Positions 17,390-25,708 of a DNA stretch of 64,000 nucleotides are shown piece by piece. Source of the stretch: Sphingobium yanoikuyae (GTDB lineage Bacteria; Pseudomonadota; Alphaproteobacteria; Sphingomonadales; Sphingomonadaceae); contig NZ_CP053021.1 in assembly GCF_013001025.1 (NCBI RefSeq), forward strand, positions 3,500,001 through 3,564,000, given 5' to 3'. A program made the translations under genes and the position numbers. How positions within the stretch are numbered: position 1 is the first letter of the stretch; each line of letters starts with the position of its first letter. The notes under the pieces are model-generated. The model searched no databases and was not told where the DNA came from. It saw only the letters and a list, made by a program, of their open reading frames with translations.

Positions 17390-17971
17390 TTGCCGATTTT
17401 CGCCGACCCTGCCCCCATTTCGCCCAAAGCCGTGGGACGCGCCGTCATCGTCATGGGGGTGAGCGGCTGTGGCAAGTCGACGCTGGGCGCGATGCTGGCG
17501 CAGGCGCTGGACTGCCCGTTCCTGGAGGGCGACATCTATCATTCGGCGGCGGCGGTGGAGAAGATGCGCGGCGGGCAGGCGCTGACCGACGATGATCGCT
17601 GGCCCTGGCTCGACCGGCTGGGCGCGGCGATCGCGGGCACGGTGGCGGCGCAGGGCGTGGCGGTGGCGGCCTGCTCCGCATTGAAGCGCACCTATCGCGA
17701 CCGGCTGCGCGCGGCGATCGGCGTGCCGGTGCATTTCATCCTGCTCGACAATGACCGCGACGAACTGCTGGCGCGGCTGGGCAACCGGCCGGGCCATTAT
17801 ATGCCCGCCAGCCTGCTCGACAGCCAGCTCGCCACGCTGGAACCGCCGCTGCCCGAGGAAGGGGCGATGATCCTGACCACCAATGTCCCGGCGACCGAGC
17901 TGCGCGACCGGGCCCTGACCTGGCTGGGATCTGGCCTGGCTGGGATAGGGTCACACCGACGCGACAGTTGA
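17390..17971 (+). CDS. gntK: Gluconokinase (GntK type)
   Basis: A small P-loop kinase phosphorylating gluconate to 6-phosphogluconate. VIVMGVSGCGKSTLG is the Walker A motif with the GVSGCGKS form typical of gluconokinase. FLEGDIYHSAAAVEKMRGG and LTDDDRWPWL are the substrate-binding hallmark. VAACSALKRTYRDRLR and FILLDNDRDELLARL follow, with HYMPASLLDSQLATLE near the end. The frame is open from GTG 17330; TTG 17390 has AAGGA seven bases upstream and gives about 193 residues, closer to the usual 170-180. It is divergent from a gene whose product has a gluconolactonase-like domain, so gluconate metabolism may link them (inference). Confidence 0.9.
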   Translation: MPIFADPAPISPKAVGRAVIVMGVSGCGKSTLGAMLAQALDCPFLEGDIYHSAAAVEKMRGGQALTDDDRWPWLDRLGAAIAGTVAAQGVAVAACSALKRTYRDRLRAAIGVPVHFILLDNDRDELLARLGNRPGHYMPASLLDSQLATLEPPLPEEGAMILTTNVPATELRDRALTWLGSGLAGIGSHRRDS

Positions 17972-18021
17972 AAGTTCATAGTGTCGATAGCCAGCAATGG
18001 CGGGCCGAAAATGGGCGTAAT

Positions 18022-18120
18022 GCGCCTGTCACGCGCCGACGAAGCGACAGGGACGCGACACTGACGCTCCTTTGACGCGACAGTCAGGCGACAGTGAAGC
18101 GACAGCAAGGCGACAGTCGG
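18022..18120. repeat. Nine-unit 11-bp tandem array (GCGACAGnnnn)
   Basis: In the convergent gap between gluconokinase and the GH35 gene, GCGACA recurs at exact 11-base steps: 18044, 18055, then 18077, 18088, 18099 and 18110. The slot at 18066 is degenerate (GCTCC). Two further in-register units begin with GCGCC at 18022 and 18033. The four spacer bases vary (TCAG, TGAA, CAAG, TCGG). The period is close to one helical turn, so the motifs sit nearly on one DNA face. No gene is evident in 17972-18421. Function unknown. Confidence 0.8.
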
Positions 18121-18273
18121 ACCGGCGCCGGGCGGCGCGCGCGACGCCGAATAACGAACCGGCGAAAGGCGTGATGGCGGAAGAATGGCCTGTTCCATCC
18201 GGCAGGATAGATCAGAGAAAGACCGAATAGGAAAGCGCCGCCAGACGAGCGCAGGCGACCAATGTCGGACATT

Positions 18274-18403
18274 CCTCCCCGGAACGGGGAGGTGGCAGCG
18301 CGAAGCGCTGACGGAGGGGCAGGAGCCTATTAGTGCTGCGCTATTGGGCTTGTGCCCCTCCACCGCCTGCGGCGGTCCCCCTCCCCAAGCAAGCTTGGGG
18401 AGG
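18274..18403. repeat. Composite palindromic intergenic repeat
   Basis: Nested hairpins: CCTCCCCG-GAA-CGGGGAGG at 18274-18292, AGCGC-GAA-GCGCT just after, then GGAGGGGC pairing with GCCCCTCC further on, ACCGCC-TGC-GGCGGT, and CCTCCCCAAG-CAAG-CTTGGGGAGG at 18380-18403. This kind of mosaic is familiar as a dispersed intergenic element in sphingomonad genomes. Its last hairpin lies 18 bases past the GH35 stop and could act as a transcript end. The rest of the 450-bp gap holds only the 11-bp array and about 150 bases in which I see nothing. Confidence 0.7.
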
Positions 18404-18421
18404 AATTGGGTCGCGTGCGGC

Positions 18422-20041
18422 TTAGCGATAGCGGCCCATCGTCACCTTGAGCCAGACCGGCTTGTCGATGATGTTGAGGCCATAATCAGTCTGGTCGCCG
18501 TTCCAGACGCGGTCGAAGACCCAGTTGTCGCCCTCGAAATGGCCTTCCTCGACCTTGACGATCATGCCGTTGGCCGGGGCGCCTTCGCGCGCGCCGAACT
18601 GAACGCGGACATGATCGCCGGTGAAGAGAAATTCATTGGCCGAAAGCTGCGCCACGACCATGCCGCCGACCATCGCCTTGTCCCAGGCCGGGGTGTCGGC
18701 ATTGGGGAACCATTCGCGCTGGCCGAACTGCCACTGGCCAAAGCTGGCCGTCACCGTCCAGTCGCCCATGGTGGTGCTGAGCGGCGTGCCGTCGTCCGGC
18801 CGCGCCGCGCCCCAGGTCGGGTGGGCGAAGGCAATCTTCGCCCAGGGACGCATGGCCGCGCCGAGTACGCCGAATTTCGAGGCGAAGGCGTGGATGGTCG
18901 CATCGTCGAAGCTCTTGGCGCCGAGCGGATAGTTGAAATAGTCGGCATCATCCATGCCGAAGGGCGCGAAGCCGATCGCGCCGCGCCCCAGCGCCGACCA
19001 GAAATAGCGGGCATATTCGGCGGCATTGCCGATTTCCGGCACCATCAGCGCGTTGTCGGGCCGGGTATAGAGGTCGAGATGCTTGAAGACGTTGCGGCTG
19101 CCCCGGTCATAAATGTCGGGCGCGGCGAGATCGAGCGAGGGGGCCGCAGCCTTCCAGATGTCGATCACGTCGCCCTGCGGACCGCCGCTCGACACGGTCA
19201 TCGGATCGACCGGCTTATAGGGATCGGTCAGCGAGGCGTTCACATACATGGGCAGCGGCTTGATCGCCTTGCCGGCCTTGGCCAGTTCCTCGATATAGCG
19301 GGCGGTGTACCAGCTGTTGAAAGTGCGGTCGGCGGTGTCGCCGAACACGCTCTTCCAGCTGCCCGCAGGCTTCTTGAGCGCACGGGTCAGTTCGGCCGGG
19401 ACCGGGCCGTCGAACAGTTTCTGCGCGGTGGCGCTGAAGTCGCGGGGATTCTGGTAGCTGCCGACCTCATTTTCGGGCTGCACCATGATGACCGTATTCT
19501 GCGCATCATGATCGCGCACATAGGTCATGAGCTTCAAAAAGGCGCGCTTGTCCGCCGCCAGCGTGGCCGCGCCATGGGGCGAAAGCACGCCATGATCCTT
19601 GCCATCGGCGGTCTTCATGCGCGGGAAGCGGCGATTGTCGAGCTTCACCCAGTCGGGGGTATAGGCAAGGCCGGTATTCTTCCAGGCGCCGAACCAGAGG
19701 AGGACGATGCGCTTGTCATGGGCGCGCGCCTCGTCGAGCAGGGTCTGGACGAAGCTATAGTCGAACTCGCCTTCCTTGGGCTCAAGCTGCTCCCAGGCGA
19801 CCGGCACTTCCACCGTATTGGCATGGATGCTGTCGAGCCGGTCCCAGACCTGCTTCAGGGGGGCGGCATAATTGCTGCTGTTATTGACCTGGCCACCCAG
19901 CATCAGGAAGGGCGCGCCATCGACGATCAGGGCGTGGCGGCCATTCTTGCTCTCGATATGCGGCACTTGGCTGCCATTCTGGGCGAGCGCGGGGGTGGCG
20001 AGCAGCATGGCGCCCGTGAGCAGGGGAAGAAGATTGCGCAT
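18422..20041 (-). CDS. GH35 beta-galactosidase-like enzyme with DUF5597-type C-terminus
   Basis: About 539 residues with a signal peptide (MRNLLPLLTGAMLLATPALA). A TIM barrel with ALIVDGAPFLMLGGQVNNSS and ANTVEVPVAWEQLEPKEGEF matches GH35. The acid/base Glu is expected in MVQPENEVGSYQ, and a candidate nucleophile Glu lies in NALMVPEIGNAAEY. The last ~130 residues resemble the DUF5597 domain often fused to this GH35 subgroup. GH35 enzymes remove terminal beta-galactose. The gene begins 13 bases after the mutarotase stop, so it is the last gene of the fucose operon. That context fits removal of galactose from xyloglucan side chains after defucosylation (inference). Confidence 0.87.
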   Translation of the reverse strand: MRNLLPLLTGAMLLATPALAQNGSQVPHIESKNGRHALIVDGAPFLMLGGQVNNSSNYAAPLKQVWDRLDSIHANTVEVPVAWEQLEPKEGEFDYSFVQTLLDEARAHDKRIVLLWFGAWKNTGLAYTPDWVKLDNRRFPRMKTADGKDHGVLSPHGAATLAADKRAFLKLMTYVRDHDAQNTVIMVQPENEVGSYQNPRDFSATAQKLFDGPVPAELTRALKKPAGSWKSVFGDTADRTFNSWYTARYIEELAKAGKAIKPLPMYVNASLTDPYKPVDPMTVSSGGPQGDVIDIWKAAAPSLDLAAPDIYDRGSRNVFKHLDLYTRPDNALMVPEIGNAAEYARYFWSALGRGAIGFAPFGMDDADYFNYPLGAKSFDDATIHAFASKFGVLGAAMRPWAKIAFAHPTWGAARPDDGTPLSTTMGDWTVTASFGQWQFGQREWFPNADTPAWDKAMVGGMVVAQLSANEFLFTGDHVRVQFGAREGAPANGMIVKVEEGHFEGDNWVFDRVWNGDQTDYGLNIIDKPVWLKVTMGRYR

Positions 20042-20054
20042 CAGATCGGGTCTC

Positions 20055-20399
20055 TCAGGGCTGTTCGTCTAGGGAAAATATGCGGGTGGCGGCGGTCCAT
20101 TTGGCGCCGGGGACGGACCAGGGCAACGGCCGCTGGACGCCGTCCATCTGCGCTTCCCAGGCCTGCACCGCCGGATCGGCGGCGTCGGCCGCCGCCTTGG
20201 CCGCCGGGTCGAAATCCGGGCCGGTCTCCATCAGCATGACCAGCCGGTTGCCGCTGCGATAGATATCCATCGCCCGGACATCGGCGGCACGGATGCTGGC
20301 GCCGATGTCCGGCGGCAGTGCGCCGGACGCATGCCAAGCCTCATATTGGGCGATGGCGGCCGCATCGTCGGCCAGGTCGATCAGCAACACATGACGCAT
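20055..20399 (-). CDS. L-fucose/L-rhamnose mutarotase-like protein (RhaM family)
   Basis: About 114 residues of ferredoxin-like fold type. The family signature is visible: YEAWHASGALPPDIGASIRA, then AMDIYRSGNRLVMLMET, and a C-terminal acidic/aromatic tail. Such enzymes interconvert alpha and beta anomers of 6-deoxy hexoses so that a dehydrogenase receives the right form. The start is fixed by TGATG overlap with the SDR gene. With fucose permease, lactonase and dehydrogenases in the same operon, L-fucose is the likely substrate rather than rhamnose (inference from context). Confidence 0.82.
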   Translation of the reverse strand: MRHVLLIDLADDAAAIAQYEAWHASGALPPDIGASIRAADVRAMDIYRSGNRLVMLMETGPDFDPAAKAAADAADPAVQAWEAQMDGVQRPLPWSVPGAKWTAATRIFSLDEQP

Positions 20400-21142
20400 C
20401 ACATCACCCAGCCGCCGTCGATCACATGGACCGCGCCGGTGGTGAAGGCGGCATCGTCGCTGGCGAGATAGAGGACCAGGCCGGCAATCTCCTCCGCCTT
20501 GCCGAGGCGTCCCATCGGCTGGCGCGCGACGAAGGCGGTCTGGGCGGCTTCATAATCGCCGGTGTCGTGCAGCCGCTGTTGCAGCGAAGGCGTGTCCACG
20601 GTGCCGGGGCAGATGCAGTTGCAGCGAATGCCCTGCCCGACGAAATCGGCGGCGACCGCCTTGGTCAGGCCGATCACGCCCGCCTTGGTCGCGCCATAGG
20701 CGAAGCGGTTGGGGATGCCCTTCACCGAGCTGGCGATGGAGGACATGTTGACGATCGCGCCCGCGCCCTTTTCCACCATGCCCGGCAGGAAGGCCGAAAT
20801 GGTGTGATATTGGGCGGTCATGTTGAGCGCGACGGCAAAGTCCCAGTCGGACTGGCTGCATTCGAGGATATTGCCGGCATGGACGACGCCGGCAATGTTA
20901 GCGAGGATGTCGATCGGGCCGATGTCAGCGGCCAGCGCGCGCACGGCGGCGCCGTCAGTGACGTCGAGGGCAAGGCGCTCGCAGCCCTCCAGCCCGTCAA
21001 GCGCATCGAGATCGCGGTCGGTGGCGAAGACGCGGGCGCCCTCCGCCACGAAACGCTCGACCGAGGCACGGCCGATGCCGCGGGCAGCGGCGGTGATGAG
21101 CGCGGTCTTGCCGGCGAGGCGGCCGTTGCGCGAGGCGCTCAT
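20399..21142 (-). CDS. SDR dehydrogenase, probable 2-keto-3-deoxy-L-fuconate dehydrogenase
   Basis: A classical short-chain dehydrogenase of about 247 residues: TAAARGIGRAS is the NAD-binding Gly motif, DVTDGAAV and NIAGVVHAG follow, then the Ser of NMSSIASSV and YGATKAGV as the catalytic YxxxK, ending in VIDGGWVM. ATG 21142 overlaps the upstream stop as ATGA; an in-frame ATG at 21166 is less likely. In the non-phosphorylated L-fucose pathway an SDR oxidises 2-keto-3-deoxy-L-fuconate. In the Campylobacter pathway, however, the related SDR FucX is the L-fucose dehydrogenase. Because an aldo/keto reductase is also present here, the former role seems more likely. Confidence 0.82.
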   Translation of the reverse strand: MSASRNGRLAGKTALITAAARGIGRASVERFVAEGARVFATDRDLDALDGLEGCERLALDVTDGAAVRALAADIGPIDILANIAGVVHAGNILECSQSDWDFAVALNMTAQYHTISAFLPGMVEKGAGAIVNMSSIASSVKGIPNRFAYGATKAGVIGLTKAVAADFVGQGIRCNCICPGTVDTPSLQQRLHDTGDYEAAQTAFVARQPMGRLGKAEEIAGLVLYLASDDAAFTTGAVHVIDGGWVM

Positions 21143-22341
21143 GCGCGCGCCACCATCGGCAGACATTCGGGACCGATGGGATCGAAAGCCTTGTAGGTCA
21201 AAATAAACTCCTGATGGCCCAGTTGTTCGGAAAGGCTGCGCTCGCCCGCCGCGACGGCGAGGATGGCATCATAGATTTCCTGGCCGACCTGATCGAGGGT
21301 CGCTTCCCCCTCCAGGATGCGGCCGGCATTGACGTCCATGTCGGCGGCCAAGCGGCGGCCGGTTTCGGGATTGGCGCAGATCTTGATGACCGGCGAGATC
21401 GCCGATCCGACCACCGATCCGCGCCCGGTGGTGAACAGGGTGACATGCGCGCCACAGGCGATCAGCTCCACGATCTCGGCATTGTCGGAGATGTTGGGGA
21501 AGCCGAAGCGCGGCTCGCCATCGGGCACGACGTCGAGCAGATAGAGGCCGCCCATCGGGGGGATATCGCCCGGCTTCAATATGCCGTCGATCCGCGAGCT
21601 GCCCGACTTGCTGTAGGCGCCCATGGATTTTTCCTCCTGGGTGGTGAGGCCGCCTTCGGCATTGCCCGGCGCGAAGCTGCCAAAGCCCATGACGGTATAA
21701 TAGGCCTCCGCCTTCTGCACGCAGGCCTCGATCGCGGCGGCGAGTTCGGGCGTGGCGGCGCGGTCGGCCATGATCTTCTCGCAGCCGACCAGTTCGCCGG
21801 TCTCCTCGAAGATGCAGGCCGCCCCTTCCGTCACCAGCCGGTCGAAAGCGCGGCCAACCGCCGGATTGGCGGTGATGCCGCTGGTGCCGTCCGACCCGCC
21901 GCAGATGGTGGCGACGACCAGTTCCTCGACGCCCATCGGCACGCGCTCGACAGATGCGATCTGCGCCCGCACCCGATCAACCGCTTCCAGACCGGCGGCG
22001 ATGGTGGCGGCGGTGCCGCCCTTTTCCTGGATCACCAGCAGTTCGGCCGGGCGGCCGCTCGCTTCCACGACGGCGCGCAGCTTCTCGCGGTTGAAGCTTT
22101 CGCAGCCGAGCGAAACGATGACGAGGCCGCCGACATTGGGATGGGTGGCGATCGCCTCCATCACCTTGGCGGCATAGGCATTGGGATAGCAGCCGGGGAA
22201 GCCGATCAGTTGGACATCGGGATCATCCGCCTTGTCGACGATGCGGCGCGCGACATGATGCGCACATTCGACCAGATAGGCGACGGCGACGACATTGCGA
22301 ATGCCCTTGCGCCCGTCGGATCGGAGCCAGCCCTGGATCAT
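21139..22341 (-). CDS. UxaA-family dehydratase, C-terminal (large) subunit
   Basis: About 400 residues. Opens with MIQGWLRSDGRKGIRN, the hallmark of the altronate/galactarate dehydratase large domain. It contains LIGFPGCYPN, VSLGCESFNREKL, IQEKGGT, ATICGGSDGTSGITANPA and FEETGELVGCEK; the cysteines may hold metal. Family members remove water from sugar acids. ATG 22341 overlaps the stop of the small-subunit gene as ATGA. In E. coli UxaA both parts are one polypeptide; here they are two genes, as in the Campylobacter fucose locus. In this operon L-fuconate is the likely substrate (inference). Confidence 0.87.
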   Translation of the reverse strand: MIQGWLRSDGRKGIRNVVAVAYLVECAHHVARRIVDKADDPDVQLIGFPGCYPNAYAAKVMEAIATHPNVGGLVIVSLGCESFNREKLRAVVEASGRPAELLVIQEKGGTAATIAAGLEAVDRVRAQIASVERVPMGVEELVVATICGGSDGTSGITANPAVGRAFDRLVTEGAACIFEETGELVGCEKIMADRAATPELAAAIEACVQKAEAYYTVMGFGSFAPGNAEGGLTTQEEKSMGAYSKSGSSRIDGILKPGDIPPMGGLYLLDVVPDGEPRFGFPNISDNAEIVELIACGAHVTLFTTGRGSVVGSAISPVIKICANPETGRRLAADMDVNAGRILEGEATLDQVGQEIYDAILAVAAGERSLSEQLGHQEFILTYKAFDPIGPECLPMVARA

Positions 22342-22646
22342 GCGCCCTGCTCCAGCGCGGTGCGGGTGTGGCTGCTGATATAATCGCTCTTCATATTGTG
22401 CATATGGACCCATTGGCCAGCCGCGACCGGCGCAGTCATCGAGCCGATCGGCGCGCCATATTTGATGACCTTGTCCCCCTGCGCCAGCGCCACACGGGCG
22501 ATCTTGTGGCCGATCGCGATGCCCTCGCGCGCGGGGATGGTGCCGCCGGCGACGGGCAGGATATCGCCCGCCTCGATCGCGCTGACGCAGATCAGCACAT
22601 TGTCGTCGGGGTGCAGCAGGATGAGGCGGCTGTCATGTTCAAGCAT
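22338..22646 (-). CDS. UxaA-family dehydratase, N-terminal SAF-domain subunit
   Basis: About 102 residues. Typical small-domain features: DNVLICVSAIEAGD, IPAREGIAIGHKIARV, GDKVIKYGAPIG and the ending WVHMHNMKSDY (HVHNxK-like motif). It would bind to the large subunit encoded immediately after it. The start at 22646 lies inside the end of the aldo/keto reductase gene (8-base overlap), showing translational coupling. The N-terminal extension of the longer open frame (to 22745) is rejected because it is just the neighbouring gene read in another frame. Confidence 0.87.
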   Translation of the reverse strand: MLEHDSRLILLHPDDNVLICVSAIEAGDILPVAGGTIPAREGIAIGHKIARVALAQGDKVIKYGAPIGSMTAPVAAGQWVHMHNMKSDYISSHTRTALEQGA

Positions 22647-23622
22647 GGCTGTGGGCCTTGGCAAGAGGATGGGCACGGGCGGCGGCGTCGAGCGCCGGCC
22701 AGAGCGTGTCGGGGATGGAGGCGCCCAGGCGGGCGATCGTGTCATGGACCTGATCCGCGCCGACCAGGCCGGGGATCACGGCCATGACCTGCGGGTGGCG
22801 CAGCGGAAATTGCAGCGCAGCGGCGGGCAGCGCGACGCCGGCATCGCGGCAGAGCGCCGCCATGGCCTGGGCGCGGGCGAGGATCGCCGGGTCCGGGGCG
22901 GCATAGTCGAAATGGAGCGGGCCACTGAGATCGCGGGCGAGGATGCCGCTATTATAGGGGCCGCCGACGATGACCCGCACATCGGCGCTGGCGCAGCGGT
23001 CGAGCAGTTCCTCCGCGCCGCGATCGAGCAATGTGTAGCGGCCGGCGATCAGGATGGCGTCCAGTTCCACCCGGTCGAGCAGTTCGTGGCAGATCGCGAC
23101 CTCGTTCACGCCGATGCCGATCGCGCCGATCGCGCCGGCGTCTTTGAGGTCGCGCATCGCCCGATAGCCGCCGTCGAGAAAGGCGGCAAGATGATCATCA
23201 TGCGCGTCGCCATGGGTCAGGCGGCCGATATCATGGGCGAGCAGCAGGTCGATGCGATCGCGGCGCAGGCGCTTCTGGCTGCTTTCGAAGGAGCGCAGCA
23301 CGGCGTCATGGCCATAGTCGAAATGCGGCTCGAACGGGTCGGCGTCGACGAAGCCATGGCGTTCGCCTTGCGCGTCGGTGGGCCGCAGCAGACGGCCGAC
23401 CTTGGTCGAGACCCGCGCGCTGCCCTGCGGGTCATGGTCGGCGAGCGCCGCGCCCAGCCGCCGTTCGGCAAGGCCAAAGCCATAATGGGGGGCGGTGTCG
23501 AAATAGCTTATGCCGGCGGCGAAGGCGGCGTCGAGGGTCGCGCACGCTTCCGCATCGCTGACCACGCGATAGAGATTGCTGATGGGCGCAGTGCCCATGC
23601 CCAGGTTGGGGAAATCGATCAT
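22639..23622 (-). CDS. Aldo/keto reductase, probable L-fucose dehydrogenase
   Basis: About 327 residues. AKR barrel features: MGTAPISNLYR at the N-terminus, AGISYFDTAPHYGFGLAERR containing the catalytic Asp and Tyr, RVSTKVGRLL with the catalytic Lys, and IDLLLAHDIG with the catalytic-site His. This form (STKVGR plus HDIG) is that of D-threo-aldose/L-fucose dehydrogenases, which oxidise L-fucose at C1 to the lactone. The stop of the lactonase gene overlaps its start (ATGA). The order fucose permease, lactonase, dehydrogenase, dehydratase supports the assignment. Confidence 0.86.
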   Translation of the reverse strand: MIDFPNLGMGTAPISNLYRVVSDAEACATLDAAFAAGISYFDTAPHYGFGLAERRLGAALADHDPQGSARVSTKVGRLLRPTDAQGERHGFVDADPFEPHFDYGHDAVLRSFESSQKRLRRDRIDLLLAHDIGRLTHGDAHDDHLAAFLDGGYRAMRDLKDAGAIGAIGIGVNEVAICHELLDRVELDAILIAGRYTLLDRGAEELLDRCASADVRVIVGGPYNSGILARDLSGPLHFDYAAPDPAILARAQAMAALCRDAGVALPAAALQFPLRHPQVMAVIPGLVGADQVHDTIARLGASIPDTLWPALDAAARAHPLAKAHSHA

Positions 23623-24443
23623 GCGGCGGCTCCCTGCGTGACGCGATAGAGGCGGGCGGCATTGTCGGCGAAGACGGCGCGATGGGCCGCCACCGGCACC
23701 GAGGCGCGGGCGAGGTCGAGCCAGTCGGCATAATCGGACGCGAGGGTCAGCACCGGCCAGTCGCTGCCCCAGAGCAGGCGATCCGGGCCGAACAGGGCAA
23801 CCAGTTCGGCGATGAAGGGAGCGGCGGCGCCCTCCCCTACCCCCGGCGCCAGCTCTGTCAGCAGGCCCGACAGCTTGCAGGCGACATTGGGGCAGGCGGC
23901 GAGATCGGCCATGGCGGCGCGCCAGTCCGCCGGGATCGCGTCGCCGACAAGCGGCTTGGCAGCGTGATCGATTATGATGCTGAGGTCGGGCTGGCGCCGG
24001 GCCAGCCGGGCGAGCGAGGCGAGATGCTGCGGCCGCACCAGTGCGTCGAGCACCAGCCCTTCGCGGGCCAGCGCCGCGAAGCCAGGCGCCAGTGCCGGAT
24101 CGTCGAAACAGTCGGACGCGCGGCCCTGCATCATCGGGCGGATGCCGACCAGTGGCCCGGCGACCTGCAGCGCGGCGACGCGGGCGGCGACATCGCCGGT
24201 GAGGTCAACCCAGCCGATGACGCCGGCGATGCGATCGGTTTCGGCGGCGAGTGACAGCAGCCAATGGGTGTCGGCATCCGATTCCTGGCTCTGCACCAGG
24301 ATCGCGGCATCGACCTTGTTGGCATCGAGCTGCACGAGCAGATCATCCAGCCCATAGTCGCGATGGATCGCCGGCAGGTCTTCGCCGGGCCAGCTGCAAT
24401 CGTTGCAGCCAAGCTGCCAGAGATGGACATGGGCGTCGATCAT
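23619..24443 (-). CDS. Amidohydrolase-2 family lactonase (probable L-fuconolactonase)
   Basis: About 274 residues of the COG3618 amidohydrolase group. MIDAHVHLWQ is the metal-binding start, VGWVDLTGD and VGIRPMMQG are group motifs, IIDHAAKP supplies a metal-binding His, ACKLSGLLTE follows, and LLWGSDWPVL holds the catalytic Asp. Members hydrolyse L-fucono- or L-rhamnono-lactone to the acid. The start is set by the ATGA overlap with the permease gene, and the end overlaps the aldo/keto reductase gene. It would act between the fucose dehydrogenase and the split dehydratase. Confidence 0.87.
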   Translation of the reverse strand: MIDAHVHLWQLGCNDCSWPGEDLPAIHRDYGLDDLLVQLDANKVDAAILVQSQESDADTHWLLSLAAETDRIAGVIGWVDLTGDVAARVAALQVAGPLVGIRPMMQGRASDCFDDPALAPGFAALAREGLVLDALVRPQHLASLARLARRQPDLSIIIDHAAKPLVGDAIPADWRAAMADLAACPNVACKLSGLLTELAPGVGEGAAAPFIAELVALFGPDRLLWGSDWPVLTLASDYADWLDLARASVPVAAHRAVFADNAARLYRVTQGAAA

Positions 24444-25681
24444 GCCGCCCCGCCCTTGCCGCGCATGCGATGGGCATAGGCCGCGACCAGCAGGAAGCAG
24501 AGCGCGGGCACCAGCATTGCGGCGTTGATCGTGCCGGCCATGTCGGAAATCAGGCCCATGAGCGCGGTCAGCACAGCGCCACCAATGATGGCCATGACGA
24601 TCATCGACGCGCCCGGCTTGGTCAGCGGGCCGAGCCCGTCGAGCGAGAGGACGAAGATGGTCGGATACATGATCGACATGAAGAAGCTGGCGGCCACCAG
24701 CGCGACGACGCCGGGCAGGCCGAGCCAGACGCACCCGACCAATGCGAGGCCGAGATTGACGAGCGCGAACAGCCGCATCAGCCGCGCGCCATCGAAGCGG
24801 GAGAGCAGCGCCGCACCGGCAAAGCGGCCGGCCATGAACAGGCCGAGCGACAGGGTCAGCAGCCAGGCGGCATGCTGGGCGGTGATGCCCGGCAGCGCGG
24901 CCTGCGCATAGCGGATGAGATAGCTCCAGATGCCGACCTGCGCACCGACATAGAAGAATTGGGCGGCGACCCCGGCCAGATAGCGGGGGCGACGCAGCAA
25001 CTGGCGATAGCCGGCCAGCGGCGAGGTAGCGCCGGCATGGCCCTCCACTGCCGCCTTCGGGAAGGATGTGCGCGCGAGCAGAGCCGCCCAGGCCAGCACG
25101 ACCAGCGCGATCAGCAGATAGGGCAGGCGCACGGCCGCGGCAGCAGCGGCGCCCTGTGCCGGCGCATCGGACAGGATCAGCGTCGCGCCCAGCGCCACGC
25201 CGGTGATCGAGCCGAGCGGATTGAACGCCTGGGCAAGGTTGAGGCGGCGGGCGGCGCCGGCGGCATCTCCCAGCACCGCGACCATCGGATTGGCGGCGGT
25301 TTCGAGGAAAGCGAGGCCACTGGCGATCACGAACAGGGCGAACAGGAAGAAGGGATAGCTGACCGCGGCGGAGGCCGGCAGGAACAGCAATGCGCCAAGC
25401 GCGAACAGCAGCAGGCCCAGGATCACCGTCGCCTTGTAGCCGAAACGCTGCGCCGTCAGCGCGGCGGGAATGGCGAAGCAGAAATAGCCCAGATAGAAGG
25501 CCGACTGGACCAGGCCCGAGGCAAAGTCCGAAAGGGCGAAGGCGTGCCGGAAATGGGCGATCAGCACGTCGTTGAGATTATTGGCAAGGCCCCAGAGGAA
25601 GAAGAGGCCGATCGTCAGCATGACCGCCATCTTTGTGGCGCCGCTATCTTCCTGTCTGTCTACCCTGGCATCTGCCTGCAT
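24440..25681 (-). CDS. fucP: L-fucose permease-like MFS transporter (FucP type)
   Basis: About 413 residues with some twelve membrane segments. Motifs of the FucP subfamily: FFLWGLANNLNDVLIAHFR in the first helix region, then SAFYLGYFCFAIPAA, LFLPASAAVSYPFFL, GLAFLETAANPMV, LNLAQAFNPLGSITG and FVLSLDGLG near the C-terminus. It imports L-fucose with protons across the inner membrane. ATG 25681 follows GAGAGGATGGG. It is the first gene after the TonB receptor, from which a strong hairpin separates it. It heads a chain of overlapping fucose genes. Confidence 0.9.
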   Translation of the reverse strand: MQADARVDRQEDSGATKMAVMLTIGLFFLWGLANNLNDVLIAHFRHAFALSDFASGLVQSAFYLGYFCFAIPAALTAQRFGYKATVILGLLLFALGALLFLPASAAVSYPFFLFALFVIASGLAFLETAANPMVAVLGDAAGAARRLNLAQAFNPLGSITGVALGATLILSDAPAQGAAAAAAVRLPYLLIALVVLAWAALLARTSFPKAAVEGHAGATSPLAGYRQLLRRPRYLAGVAAQFFYVGAQVGIWSYLIRYAQAALPGITAQHAAWLLTLSLGLFMAGRFAGAALLSRFDGARLMRLFALVNLGLALVGCVWLGLPGVVALVAASFFMSIMYPTIFVLSLDGLGPLTKPGASMIVMAIIGGAVLTALMGLISDMAGTINAAMLVPALCFLLVAAYAHRMRGKGGAA

Positions 25682-25708
25682 CACCCATCCTCTCTATTGG
25701 CGAACATG

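Noticed and set aside
18022..18120. CRISPR-like array
   Set aside because: The repeat is only seven bases with four-base spacers at 11-bp period, far from CRISPR dimensions, and no cas genes are present.
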